A DNA stretch of 64,000 nucleotides from Plasmodium brasilianum (taxonomy: Eukaryota > Apicomplexa > Aconoidasida > Haemosporida > Plasmodiidae), in contig NC_090117.1 of assembly GCF_023973825.1 (NCBI RefSeq), positions 713,501 through 777,500 on the forward strand, in the 5' to 3' direction. The notes beneath the pieces were generated by a model. That model made no database searches. It saw only the letters and a program-made list of their open reading frames with translations, and was not told the DNA's origin. A program made the translations under genes and the position numbers. Positions within the stretch are counted from its first letter, which is position 1. Each line of letters begins with the position of its first letter. Of this stretch, positions 1 to 11,488 are shown piece after piece.

Positions 1-27
1 GACTCACTCATTTTGCTTTCTCCTCAG

Positions 28-3000
28 CACTCGTACTCCTCTTGATAGGATGCTTGTCCGTCACTCAGTTTGCCTCCATGTTCAACTTGAGCAGCGCTTT
101 CCAGGCTTATTCCCAAGTTCTCAGTAAGATCCCCAGGCGCGTAAGCGCACCAACTGGAGGACAGGCCTATTGGTCTCCCCGCCACTTCATGGATTTTCCT
201 TGCATCTCCATCGCTTTGCATCTCCATCGCTTTGCATCTCCATCGCTTTGCATCTCCACCGCTTTGCATCTCAACCGCTTTGCATCTCAACCGCTTTGCA
301 TCTCAACCGCTTTACTTTACCTCCTCCCCCTTTTCAGAGTCGTGGGAATTTTCGTATCTGTATACCTACTCGTCCATTTGGTCCCAGTGCGTCTCCTTCG
401 CCCTTTATGAGTTGTCCATCGGCATGGGGATCTACTCCTCACTAGCCACAAAGACGAGGTAAGGCATGTCTGGTGGTGCATACATATATATACATTAGTA
501 TATAGAAATATATGCTTATGTTTGTATGTGTGTGAGTGTGTTTGCGTGGGGATTACTAAACCTGTACATCTTTTCCTTAGTCTTCCGTTACCACCTTTTT
601 TTTTTTTAGTTCGATTTGTTCATCCGAGCAATACATTTATTTGATTTTCTACCCCTTTGCAGAATTGGAACCAATTTGACCCTAGACGGATATGCCATTA
701 CCGTGTGGAATTCAATCATTTCCTCCCTTATGTTTTTTTCTGCAGGTTTTTCTCTATTCATTTTGAATATACTCTGTGTGCATTGTCCGTCGATATTTTG
801 CTCATTTTGAATATACTCTTTGTGCATTGTCCGTCGATCTTTTGCTCATTTTGAATATACTCTTTGTGCATTGTCCGTCGATCTTTTGCTCATTTTGAAT
901 CTACTCTTTGGGAATTCTTTGATTTCCTAGTCTCTGTCATCGGCTTCATCGCGAAGAGCATAAATTCGAACTTCATGGACATGCTCGAGTTTTCAAGGAA
1001 GGACTGCTCGTTCATTCTTTTCCCAGTTGGTTTTACGTATCTTCAGAAGATGGAGGTAAAGAGGGAAAGAGTAAAAAAAAAAAAAAAAAAAAAAAAGAAA
1101 AGAGTTGTTTTGCGTTCATATGGCTCCGCGAGCTAACACATGAGCATGTACATAAATGAACATGACTGTACTTATACAATAACCATAAATAAATATGCAC
1201 ATTCCTATACATATACACCCCACCCCTCCCATTACAGAAAACGCTGTGCATGTTGTACTATGGCTCCTACACCATCCTGTCATGTGCTACCCTCGCTATA
1301 CAATGTGAAGTGCTAGTTATGACTATAAGGGATTTCAAGTTTACGAAAAATGTAAAGAAAAGAACGATAATTTTATCCTTATCACTGTTATTTTTCTTTT
1401 CCTCCTTTTTTATTTCGAACATTGATTCGAAGAATGTTATTTGGTTTCTGTCTTTCACTATTTCGGAAAACGGACGAGTGTTCGTTTCTCTTATGATATG
1501 CATCATACTGGGATGGCTCTATAATATCGAAGCACAGTTTAAGGGTCTGACAACCAGAAGTAAGGATATACGAAGGTGTATACATACAAATGTGTATACA
1601 TACAAATGTGTATACATACAAATGTGTGTATATACAAATGTGTGTATATACAAATGTGTGTATATACAAATGTGTGTATCTGTGTACGCCCATGTATGAG
1701 TGTTTTGAGGGCCTACCATTATCCCCCATTTATAAACGTGCATATATATATATTTTTTTTTTGTCTAAAATGACGAAAGAGCACCTCTGTAATGTTTTTC
1801 AAAATAATGAGAATATCACTTTTGTTTGTATCATCGAGAAATGAACTTCGACAGATTCAATCTGTTGGAAGCTTCTTGCTCTACCAAGTGGAGTGATCGA
1901 AAAGTTATTCAGAGAGCACCCTGAAATTACACCCATATTGTCACTCATCATTTCACGTATTTCACTTAACAGGTGTTCTAACATTCAACATTACCTACTG
2001 GACCTTGAACTTGTTCTTCAGCCTTTTATTCAATTACTTACCTTATCATGTTTATGTTTTATATATGATTAGACTAGCTATATTTCTAGTAAGTACTCTA
2101 GTTGCACTGCTAGTTTTAAAAATGGAGGTTGCTCAGAAGAAAGGACAGTTGGAGCATATTTACAATAAACTTACTTATAAGGTATAAAAAAAAAAAAATA
2201 AAAAAAAAATGAGCAAATATGTATTATAATAACAAGAGATACGTATAGCCAGTTTTGCACCAAAAGGAAAGATTTCTAACCGTATTTGTTGTATCATTAT
2301 TTTTTCTAAAATAATGATAAAATTTATGTTTTAATTTTATGTTTATAAGAATCTCTTTTACATTGTGTATATTTTTTCATTTTAATTTTCCTCATTTGCC
2401 CCTTACATCTTGCACCTTCTGCCTTTCACCTGTACCCCTTACACCTTACGCCTTATACCTTTCCTCCTTTATTTATTTTATTATTTTATTATTTTATTAT
2501 TTTATTATTTTATTTTTTTTTTTTTTTTAATGTAGAAACTTTTGTATGTGTTATACTTGGGGAATATTGAGGTCCTACGAAAGGAACTACAGCGAATCAT
2601 AAGTGGAACCTTATTTATGGGAAGTATATCAATAATGTGGTCTATTTGTATAAAGTATATAGGGACCTCTATCTTACTTTCTGCTTTTATCGAATTTGCT
2701 GATGGTATTTTTTACAGTAATGAATTAAGGCGTAAGGTCAAAATTATACCAAAGGGTTGGATTATTTTTTCCATTTTGTTTTGGGTCTTCACCTTCCTCC
2801 TTTTGTTCCTTTTCCCGTTTTTTGCGAATGTAAGAAATGCCCGCGGAGAGGCCCTGAGCAGATGGATGCATGTACGAACATGTACCAATGCGCAGTGGCT
2901 GCACACGAATTTGTGCTGATCGTACACTAATCTGTAGTAAATGCAAACCTATTTGCGCCCTTTTTTACAGGTATTCGAAAGGTTGTGCACCTATGAGGAC

Positions 3001-3138
3001 TACTTTGCGGATTTCTCTTTGCTGCCATCGAAACCTTTAAAGGAAACCCAGAACTTCAACATTCTCATGTATTTTTATGAATTTAGAAAATTTAAGGACA
3101 CAAAAAAAGCAAAAAAGAAAAAAATATCAATTAATTAG
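28..3138 (+). CDS. NSS/SNF-family membrane transporter, 5' partial
   Basis: Polytopic membrane protein, probably a sodium-coupled amino-acid-type symporter. I infer eight GT-AG exons: 28-123, 338-458, 663-745, 931-1055, 1238-1559, 1973-2181, 2536-2829 and 2971-3138 (TAG). All phases join into one frame of about 471 residues; the first exon is preceded by an acceptor AG at 26-27, so N-terminal exons lie outside the window. The exon 2-4 product has the NSS core pattern: IW..QC.SFAL...IGMG, an Asn/Asp spacing NLTLDGYAITVWNS, then SVIGFIA, matching transmembrane helices 6-7 of the family. Later exons encode at least five more hydrophobic helices and a lysine-rich cytoplasmic tail. The TM1 substrate motif is in the missing part, so substrate cannot be read. 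By synteny this should be the ortholog of a P. falciparum chromosome 2 'transporter, putative'. Introns 1, 3 and 5 each hold a minisatellite. Confidence 0.78.
202..313. repeat. 16-bp minisatellite in transporter intron 1
   Basis: Seven tandem copies of GCATCTCCATCGCTTT, with the last copies changed to CTCAACCGC. The array lies wholly within intron 1 (124-337). It creates spurious open frames on both strands. Confidence 0.93.
761..911. repeat. 44-bp repeat in transporter intron 3
   Basis: Three full copies and one partial copy of a non-simple 44-bp unit starting TTTTGAATATACTC, at 761, 805, 849 and 893. The array ends just before the acceptor of exon 4. It is fairly complex in sequence for an intronic repeat. 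Confidence 0.93.
1577..1688. repeat. 16-bp minisatellite in transporter intron 5
   Basis: About seven tandem 16-bp units (TGTATACATACAAATG changing to TGTGTGTATATACAAA). It begins 17 bp after the inferred donor at 1560. An alternative donor at 1576 is rejected because its phase does not match exon 6. Confidence 0.9.
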
Positions 3139-3152
3139 GATTGTGCTTATAT

Positions 3153-3189
<37 letters not shown>

Positions 3190-3545
3190 AGTGTATACGT
3201 ACATGTGAGCATTTGAAGAGACTTTCTCTACTATCCCTTAAGAAATAATTTTTTTTTTTTTTTTTTTTTTACAAGTACTACGAGTATAAATAAAACATTC
3301 ATTAAAACTTACATAAAAAATGAATTGAAAGAATGTGTAATTGACTATTTTTGTAGTTTCTGACGTGAATTTTTCATAATATCCGTATCACTACTTTTTT
3401 TGTCTTTTCTTTTTTCTTTTTTCTTTTTTCTTTTTCCTTTTTCCTTTTTCCTTTTTCCTTTTTCCTTTTTTTTTTTTTTTTTTAATTCCGGCAGTTCACC
3501 CCCCCCAGATTGGCTCTGTTTTATTTTGTTTACCCTTTTGATGTG

Positions 3546-3620
<75 letters not shown>

Positions 3621-3985
3621 TGCAATTTTTGTGAATTTAAGAAGTTTTTACTAGACAACGAATGAATATTATAACAAGGTAATTAATTTTAATATCTTAA
3701 TGATCTGTTCTGCATTTAGATAGGGGGAAAATACCCTTCCCCAAAGGTAAATTATACAGATGAAAATTATGTCCATTAAGTCATGTGTATGTATTTATAT
3801 ATGCATACAAAGAAACGAAATTTAAATATAAATTTCTAAATGGTTGAACTGCATGTGTTGATAGATGGGTACATCCAAACTAACCTTAGTCAAATGTAGA
3901 ATTAAACAAAAAAAAAATTTGGACAAGTGAGGGTGGCCAAACTTCTACAGTAGTGAAGTATATGGCACGTGTACACACACATACG

Positions 3986-4019
<34 letters not shown>

Positions 4020-4856
4020 TGAGCATATTTAAGAATATACATGTGTACATTCGTACATATGTTTATTCGTGAAAAACCTGACAAGTGTTGTAAGCGCAAT
4101 TTATTTATTTGTTTTTTATTTTGGCAAAAATGGAACTACATTTTAAAAATATTTCTTACGTAATCAGTTTCGACAATTTTATTTTTACTGCCATATTTGC
4201 TGCTATATTTGCTGCTATATTTGATATCATTTTTATTTCCATTTTCACTAAACTTTTGTCTATATTTTTGTGGACGGTTAATGAAGCGAATAACTGATAT
4301 AATGTAGCACGTTCTGTTTTCATCTTTTTTAAAATTCTAAATATTCTTGAACGTGCCTTGAGATATATATAGCTATATATATTTTTTTTTTTTTTTTTTT
4401 GGCTAGCTCAGAAGCCATATTTAAAAGCCTTTGTCATTCTAATGGTCGGTAGTAAAAATCTTTTCCCCAAAAGATTATACATTCCTTTTGTACACTATGA
4501 AAGAAAACGCTGACAACAAAGTTCTAATATAAACTTATTTGCGTGTGTAAATGTAATACTCATTCGCTCACTAATATATTTGACTATTCGCATGATTTCC
4601 TAATTTTATTTCCATTTTATTTACCTGAACAAGTCAGCACGCGCTTTTCTAGGCTGGACAACAGACATATACGCTTCACAAAAACACAGATTTTTCCAAG
4701 TTTATCAGCATTCCGTTGTATATGTGTGTGTGTACAGTTCTACGCATATATTTTCACCCTTGTACCCATCTTCACTTTGCTAAATTTTGCGTTCATTCAA
4801 TTTTGCTTTTCTTAAGCTGCTCTTTTTTTTTTACCGTACATACGTACGCGTGTACA

Positions 4857-4909
<53 letters not shown>

Positions 4910-5232
4910 GTGTGTGCGTGTGTGTGTATACATATTATATGCATACTTTCCCCGTATCCGCGTACACTTTTGAACGCATTTCCTTGTAAGCATTTTCCCT
5001 TTCTAATAAACTCAACAAACAGCTGTAAAACGTTACAAACCTATGTGTGTGTACAGGAAAAAAAAAAAAAAAAAGAAATTTATTTTACCCTTTTAAATTT
5101 AAGTATTCATTTATATGCGCGTACGTTATTTTTATTTTCTGTGCAAATTAAAATTTTAGGAATCCCTCAGAGCTGATTGCCTATAAATGTAAGTGGATGA
5201 AGTAGATACACATATGTGTGCAAATAAATGAA

Positions 5233-5264
<32 letters not shown>

Positions 5265-5390
5265 GTATGTATATATGACCACGCTACTTGTACACATTAT
5301 TTACACACATGCACACATGCAGAGAAGGACGAAAAGGGCAATACCAAATTTTGCCAAAACGCCAAAAAGGAAAGAGAACACCCAAGCAAA
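3139..5390. other. intergenic, transporter 3' side to next gene promoter
   Basis: No convincing gene. It holds a (TA)n tract near 3160-3187, a pyrimidine array of TTTTTCC units at about 3400-3470, an uninterrupted T70 run at 3550-3619, a (TA)n run near 4862-4906 and an A18 run near 5234. Short hydrophobic frames here are T-rich artefacts. Confidence 0.7.
3550..3619. repeat. poly(T) run of 70
   Basis: An uninterrupted homopolymer of 70 T. Runs of this length exclude nucleosomes in other eukaryotes and are hard to sequence, so the exact length is doubtful. Confidence 0.9.
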
Positions 5391-7101
5391 ATGAATGTGA
5401 GTATTACAGTAAAGGGAAGTTTGTTGTCTAGCTCGAGTAGCGAAATGGGCAGGTATCCACAGAAAAGAAGTGGAGCTAGTGCATTATATAAAACCAAATT
5501 AAAAAAAGAAAATTCAGATAAGAGGAAAATAAAAAATATAGTAAAAAAAGAAAATAAGAGTGGAAGTAAAAAACTAACTGATTCTTCTTCACTCATGTCT
5601 TTTGAAAAAAGAAATAGCATAAAACATTTTAAAGAAATTATGAATAACGAAAGGGAAGAAATAGCTAAAAAAAATAAAATTTCACAAAGAAATATTATTA
5701 CTAATAAATACAATTTAAAAAAACCCAGTTCGTATAAATCAAGTATTATAAATAGACTCGATTCGAAAAATACATTTAATGACAGTAGCTCGAAGAATTC
5801 TGAAAAAAAGAAAACTTATGTACACCAAGGTACTGGCAGCAAGTTGGTAAAAAATATTACAAAATTAAATGAACAGTCAGAAGACATGAAAAAAAGTCTA
5901 CATGGTTTTTCAAATAAAACTCCAAATAAAACTCCAAATAAAACTCCAAATAATACTCCAAATAATACTCCAAATAATACTCCAAATATTGCTCCAAATA
6001 TTGCTCCAAATATTGCTCCAAATATTGCTCCAAATAATGCTCCAAATAATGCCCCAAATATTATTAATCTAAGAAAAAATAAAACAAATGCTTCACCAGA
6101 TTTAAACTCAGCTGCAAATAAAAAAAATTACAAGCTAGGAAAATTCTTAACACAGTCAGAAAAATTCATAAAAAAAAAAAAAAACAAAATAATCAAAAAT
6201 TTTGTTGGCTTAAAAAAAAATATGGATATAACAAAAGATGGTAATATAGGAAGGTTAGACAAGGAAGGCAGTACGCAAAACGAAGGAGGAAAAAAAAAAA
6301 AAAAAGAAACAAAGCCAGGAGAAACAGCAACAGCAACAGCAACAACAGAAACAAAAACAGAAACAGAAACAGAAACAACGGGGTGATAGCATGCTCTCGC
6401 ACGATCAGTACAACGATGGAGCGACATCATCGCCAGAAAAAAATGATGAGCTGTCGAAACTGCGAAGGAGTGAAGAAGCAAAGGAGCAAATGAACAAAAG
6501 GGATAGAACTAATGATGATGATCATGAGAACGAAAAGGAGCAAATGCAAAAAGAACAAAAGCAACGTGAAGAAACATCTAGCTATGGTAACCCATATACA
6601 TTCAGGGGGGATGTTAAGGATCCTTATTTTACAAAAGGGGTGTATGAAGACTCTAATGACATATTTAAAGGAGAACAACAGTGTTATAATGGAATTAAAA
6701 TAACCAAGAGTTTATTACCAGGTTACAAAAGCGTAACATTTGATGGAATAAATAAAGATGAAAAAGAAAATTGTTTTACCACTTCGACAAATAATTTTAA
6801 ACAAAATAAAATGTTTACACCCAACAGCTTTTATCCTGCATATAATTACATTCCTCATCCGAATAATAATATTATAAATAATGCATTTTATTTAAGAAAC
6901 CATGTAATTTTAAACAATTCTTTATATACATCCTCAGATACAACACGTGGTAGCATATATCATCAGTACAACATTGCTGTTGCATATCCTTACGGTGTTC
7001 CTTTCATCAATCTTAAAAGCGAAAAGAATAACAAGACCACATGGAGGTGGCAAGACGATAACAAAAACGTAGCGAAAGGGTACGAAGGGGTAACAAATTA
7101 A
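5391..7101 (+). CDS. basic low-complexity protein, frame broken at poly(A)
   Basis: Conserved-Plasmodium-type protein of unknown function. The start is ATG 5391. The first frame (331 codons, stop 6384-6386) is lysine/asparagine/serine-rich, with a tetrapeptide array (TPNK, TPNN, APNI) at about 5918-6060. A second frame is open from about 6250 to 7101. Read through 6306-6390 it gives a natural Gln/Lys-rich stretch that leads without a stop into the methionine at 6391, while the first frame gives a Thr/Ala run and stops. I infer one gene whose frame changes by +1 inside the A16 run at 6290-6305. A possible donor at 7090 (GTAACA) joins in phase to an acceptor at 7262-7263, giving a 3' exon starting SNLPDFHF and open to 7602; that extension is uncertain. 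No domain is recognised. It is not a transporter exon: no helices occur before 7300. Confidence 0.6.
5918..6060. repeat. coding 12-bp repeat ([TA]PN[KNI])n
   Basis: About 12 tandem copies of a 12-bp unit (CCAAATAAAACT and variants) encoding a Pro-Asn tetrapeptide array. The third and fourth positions drift in blocks: NK, then NN, then NI, then NN. Confidence 0.9.
6290..6305 (+). other. apparent frameshift in A16 run
   Basis: The frame of the 5391 gene must advance by one nucleotide here (A15 or A18 would restore it) to keep the downstream Gln-rich and MLSHDQ-containing frame. An indel in the homopolymer is the simplest cause. Confidence 0.6.
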
Positions 7102-7803
7102 CACAATTATGGAATTACTCAGTTTGGATTCCCGCAAATGATATGTTCGAAATTTTTCCATTATGTCATTTTTTCATTTTGCCATTTTGCCATTTTGCCA
7201 TTTTGTTTTTCCGCTATTAGCTAGCGATGAGCAGACTAACGTACTTTACTCCTCGTTTTTTAGAGCAACTTGCCTGATTTCCATTTTGCCCGTTTCGCTA
7301 ACGTGAACGCTGATAAGCACATTCATTTTATACTTTTTTTTGTTTTTATTTTATTTTTATTTATCGTTTTTTCTCTTTTGAAGAACATTGCAAAATGGAG
7401 GGGCCTTTTCAATTCTGCTGCTCCAAAGAACGCACCACTACTACTTTTGTTTAAAAAAAAAAAAAAAAAGGCCCATATATGTGCACATCTGCATATATAT
7501 AAATGTACGCCCAAATACTGCAAGACTTTTTTTCTCTTTATTTTGCCTTATTTTTTCCACATATATATAAACATGCGTACATATAATACTGCCCTTTTAT
7601 GAAATTGCACAGTTGTTATGTATGCTCTCCAAACTTTTTACCTTAAAGAATTTTGATTTTTCCCTTTTTATTTCATTTATTTTGTTCGCTTTATCTTTTT
7701 TAAATGCTATTCTTTTTTTTTTTTTTTATGTACTAGGAATGTATGCCTCTCTATATCATGCATGCTCGTACGCATGTATCATGTATATATTCATATGCAT
7801 ACA

Positions 7804-7843
<40 letters not shown>

Positions 7844-8261
7844 GTGCAAACGTATTCCATTTTTTTTTTTTTTTTTAAACCTTTGGCTATGTTTTGCCTG
7901 AACTGTTCAGGATGTAGGGATGAAAAATGAAAAATAATACGAGCACACGCATTGTTATAATTCTGTAATTACCATCATTCCTGTAGCACTACTGTGTATG
8001 TTACTTCATAAACTATTGCTCCTACTAATTGCCAACAATGCCATATATGCGCTACCGACACTACAATATGACTGACTGTGAATTCGCATCTCCTACTTTA
8101 CACAAATTCTCATGTTTTAGTGTTTGTCCATACCAATATAAATGGGGGAAAAGTTTGAATGAAAAACTCCGTTTTGCAATTTTTTAAACCCTGAAAAACA
8201 AAAAAAAAAAAAAAAGGAAAGAACGAATATCAAATTTAATAGCTTTCTTTCTTTCTTTCTT

Positions 8262-8299
<38 letters not shown>

Positions 8300-8452
8300 C
8301 TGCACCGCCCTATTTCCCTATAACCAAATTTTTGGTCTCCTTTTATTTGAAATATTAAACGAAAAAAAAGCGTACAATATTTCATTACCATATATACTAT
8401 CAGTAGCGTATAGTAAAAGGAAAATTTAATATCCTCAAATATTTACAAAGTA
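7102..8452. other. intergenic or uncertain 3' exon
   Basis: Contains the possible 3' exon of the preceding gene (7264-7602), a short ATTTTGCC array at 7145-7206, TA microsatellites near 7805-7840, and long T runs near 8263-8299. Nothing else is supported. Confidence 0.5.
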
Positions 8453-11116
8453 ATGAAAATGTATTTTAAAATTTTTTATGAGAAATTTAAAAATGAGTTT
8501 ACCTACCTCCGGGAAGAAAATGAAGAGTTACCTGACCTCTTAACGTGTGACAAGCCAAATTCGATGGTTAAAGAAGGGAAAAAAAAAAAAAAAAATAGGG
8601 AAATAATAAAATAAGGAAATAATAAAATAAGGAAATAATAAAATAAGGAAATAATAAAATAAGGAAATAATAAAATAAGGAAATAATAAAATAAAGAAAT
8701 AATAAAATAAAGAAATAATAAAATAAAAAAATAATATAATGGAGAAATACAGTAATATAATGAAATTCAGTATAATGTAAAAAAATAGTCAAATAAAAAA
8801 ATAATGTGAAAGAACATCAAAAATGAGCAGCATGCGAGGAAGTACTGAAGGCAGTTTATCACCTTAAGCCCACCGCACACACCTATAGGTTGTAGTGCTA
8901 TGGTGATATGCGCTCCTATAACAATCTTCTAAACTTGTTTTCATTTTTTCCTTTTATGTAGGAAAATGATACAATAGTTCGAAGGATACCAAAAGTAATT
9001 CTGCAGCGGGTTGAAGAACAGAACGCAGAGTACACGAAAGAAAATAATATTCATGTGAAAGTAGAAAAAGTGAGAAACATGTTTATTAACGCAAATAAGT
9101 GTACATATGAAATGATAAAATGTAAGATGGATGGGAAATTTTGGAATTTTTTATTATCCCATTATATTGAAAAAGACATAAAAATCTCGAGTAATTCTTG
9201 GCTTTTTAATGAGTATTATTTTTACCAATATATAAATTGTGCTTATGATTTTGAAAATTCCAATTATGATGTTTTTCAATATGAAAAAAATGATTCAATA
9301 AATTGTAACAGACCAGTAATAGAAGAAATATGTACATGTGCAAAGAGGTTAATCGAGATATATAATAGAAATGAAGAAAAAAAAATTTTTTGTATCTTTT
9401 TTTATTTTGCATTATGGTCAAATCAATTTGATCTCAGTTGGAACCCCACGAAAAACAAAACAGAACAACATAAGACGGATGAAAAGGACATAAAGAACAA
9501 AACGTTAAGGGAAAAACAATTTTACTTCAATGTAGATAATATTGACAAACTGCACAATAGTTTTTATTTGGAAAATATACTATCTAATGATGTAGATGAT
9601 CTTTACAAAGATATAGCTACACCGGTATAGAATGAACTGGCATAATACTTTTCTAAGCATGCCTACATTTTTTTGCCATTCCTTTTCCTTCTTGCGTCCA
9701 TATATATATATATATATATACGTATGGAAAAAACCGATTAAATATACAGATAACTCATATAAAAGGTGCGTATTTCTACTTGATCAGGCCATGAAATGGA
9801 AAAGGTTCGACATAGTTTTAGACAACATGGGTGTTGAGTTCATAACGGACTTATGCCTTTTATATTTTCTAACTCGTTACTTTGACGCAGTTACTATTCA
9901 CGTGAAGAAATGCCCGCTCTTTGTATCAGACACAATGGCAAAGGATGTTCATTACGCGCTAGATCGTCTATGTTCCGATGAACGGGTAGGATGGAACACA
10001 AAAATGGGAAGAGCTTGTACAGATAGACTTGTCATGTTCGTGTAGTGATTAGCGCGGTAGTTTTCCAAACTGCTTCTAACGTTATTCATACCTTTCCATG
10101 CAACGCTTGCTACGCTAACTGCACACCTTCCGCGTACTTCTATTACACAAGTGTCCATTTAACAGTACTTTATTAAAACAATAAAATTTATTTTTATTTT
10201 AAAATTTCTTACAGTACCCCAACACGGTGTTTATGGCCAAAATGTGGAAGGAGTTAATAAACGCGCAGAAGTGGAAAATTAGGGTAAAGGGCCAAAAAAT
10301 AAAATAAAAAATAAAAAAATAGATTCAATTTGTACATATTGAAGCTATTTTTTCCCTCGCTTCTATTACTAATGGTATACGCTTCTTATTTTAATTTTTT
10401 TTTTTTTTTTTTTTTTAATCGAAAGGATGATATATACTGGAATATGCCCCTGCCATATTGGGTTATGTCTACGAGTTTACTGGATGAGCTAAAACAAAGT
10501 AATTTCGTTTGTTTCAAGGGTGATGCAAATTATAGGAGGTGCTTAGGAGATTTAAACTTCAACTTTTCGGAACCCCACAAAAATGTATTGGGTTATTTTC
10601 CCTTCAGAGTTATCGCGTTACGCTGTTTGAAGTCCCCCTTGTGGTAAATCATAAAATATAGGCCAAAAATGAATGAAAAATGAATACAAAATGAGCCAAA
10701 AACGAATCTAGAACGAAATATACTTTCATGTATACTTGCACATATGCCTTATTTCCATCATTAAGATGATACTACACGGCAAACATTTTTTTCCTTTTTT
10801 TCTTTTTCGATCTCCTATAGTTGCGGCGTTGAAAAAAGCATTGTTGAGGAGTTGAATAAAAGAAGCAGCGACTGGAGTAACTACGGCGAGTAAGTGAAAT
10901 AACAAAAAAAAAAAAAAAAAAAAAAAAAAAAGCAGCTAAATATAATAAAATGTAGTTAAATGAAGTAGATAAACTTAGGTTACTTTGATGCCTGTGATAC
11001 CCACCATATATCACGTTACTACACATTATATCATGGCATATCACACCATACCACATCTTATTTTTTTTTTTCTTTATCCTTTCAGATATGCCATTTTGCA
11101 GTACTTTTCACCCTAA
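8453..11116 (+). CDS. DUF89/ARMT1-type damage-control phosphatase
   Basis: Predicted metal-dependent phosphatase of the DUF89 family, whose members dephosphorylate damaged or excess phosphometabolites. Seven inferred GT-AG exons (8453-8566, 8962-9624, 9788-9985, 10215-10283, 10426-10643, 10821-10889, 11086-11116) sum to 1362 nt, 453 residues, close to the roughly 440 residues usual for the family. Family signatures appear in order: ALWSNQFDLS (about residues 195-205), ENILSNDVDDLYKD, FDIVLDNMGVEF (Asp271-Asn272, the metal-binding DN), then the FVCFKGDANYRRCLGD motif with Asp381, and a C-terminal GEYAILQYF. In the family the DN pair and the KGD Asp bind the metal. The acceptor chosen for exon 3 (9786-9787) is the only one in phase. 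Intron 1 contains a 16-bp minisatellite. Substrate is unknown: fructose-1-phosphate-type substrates are known for yeast relatives, and protein carboxyl methylation has been claimed for human ARMT1. Confidence 0.85.
8601..8730. repeat. 16-bp minisatellite in DUF89 gene intron 1
   Basis: About eight copies of AAATAATAAAATAAGG, drifting to AAAGAA variants. It has the same 16-bp period as two arrays in the transporter introns but an unrelated sequence. Confidence 0.9.
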
Positions 11117-11172
11117 TAGGTTCACCCACTGAGTGAGAGTCCTTAAGCTTAATTGTAAAGGGACATAATTGT

Positions 11173-11216
<44 letters not shown>

Positions 11217-11488
11217 AACCATCTTGGGTATACTATAAGTTGTGAAGGAATAATTAAAATCATCACAGCTACAGCTACAGCTGTTATGTTGTCTCACGGT
11301 ATTATTTTTATTTTATTTTATTTTAAATGCATGTTTGCTTGTGTAGAATAACTATAGTTGCAATCCTACAGCGTTACAAAAAAGAAAAAAATATTAATGA
11401 ATATATAAATAAATATGCAAAAATAATATATGGGGCTTAACAGTGGCTATGAATTTAAAAAAAAAAAAAAAAATTAAGGCAGAGCTTC
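11117..11488. other. convergent intergenic region
   Basis: Separates the 3' ends of the DUF89 (+) and IspF (-) genes. It contains an A36 run at 11179-11214 and a short CAGCTA repeat near 11265-11283. No gene is seen. Confidence 0.7.

Noticed and set aside
124..146. Donor GTAAGC at 141 for transporter exon 1
   Set aside because: It leaves phase 0, which does not match the next exon; the donor at 124 (GTAAGA) does.
4109..4297. 62-codon hydrophobic frame
   Set aside because: Phe/Ile-rich AT artefact with an AIFAA repeat; no support.
9632..9787. Upstream extension of DUF89 exon 3 (through KYTDNSYKRCVFLLDQ)
   Set aside because: No acceptor in the right phase; the ENILSNDVDDLYKD motif in exon 2 already supplies the matching family segment.
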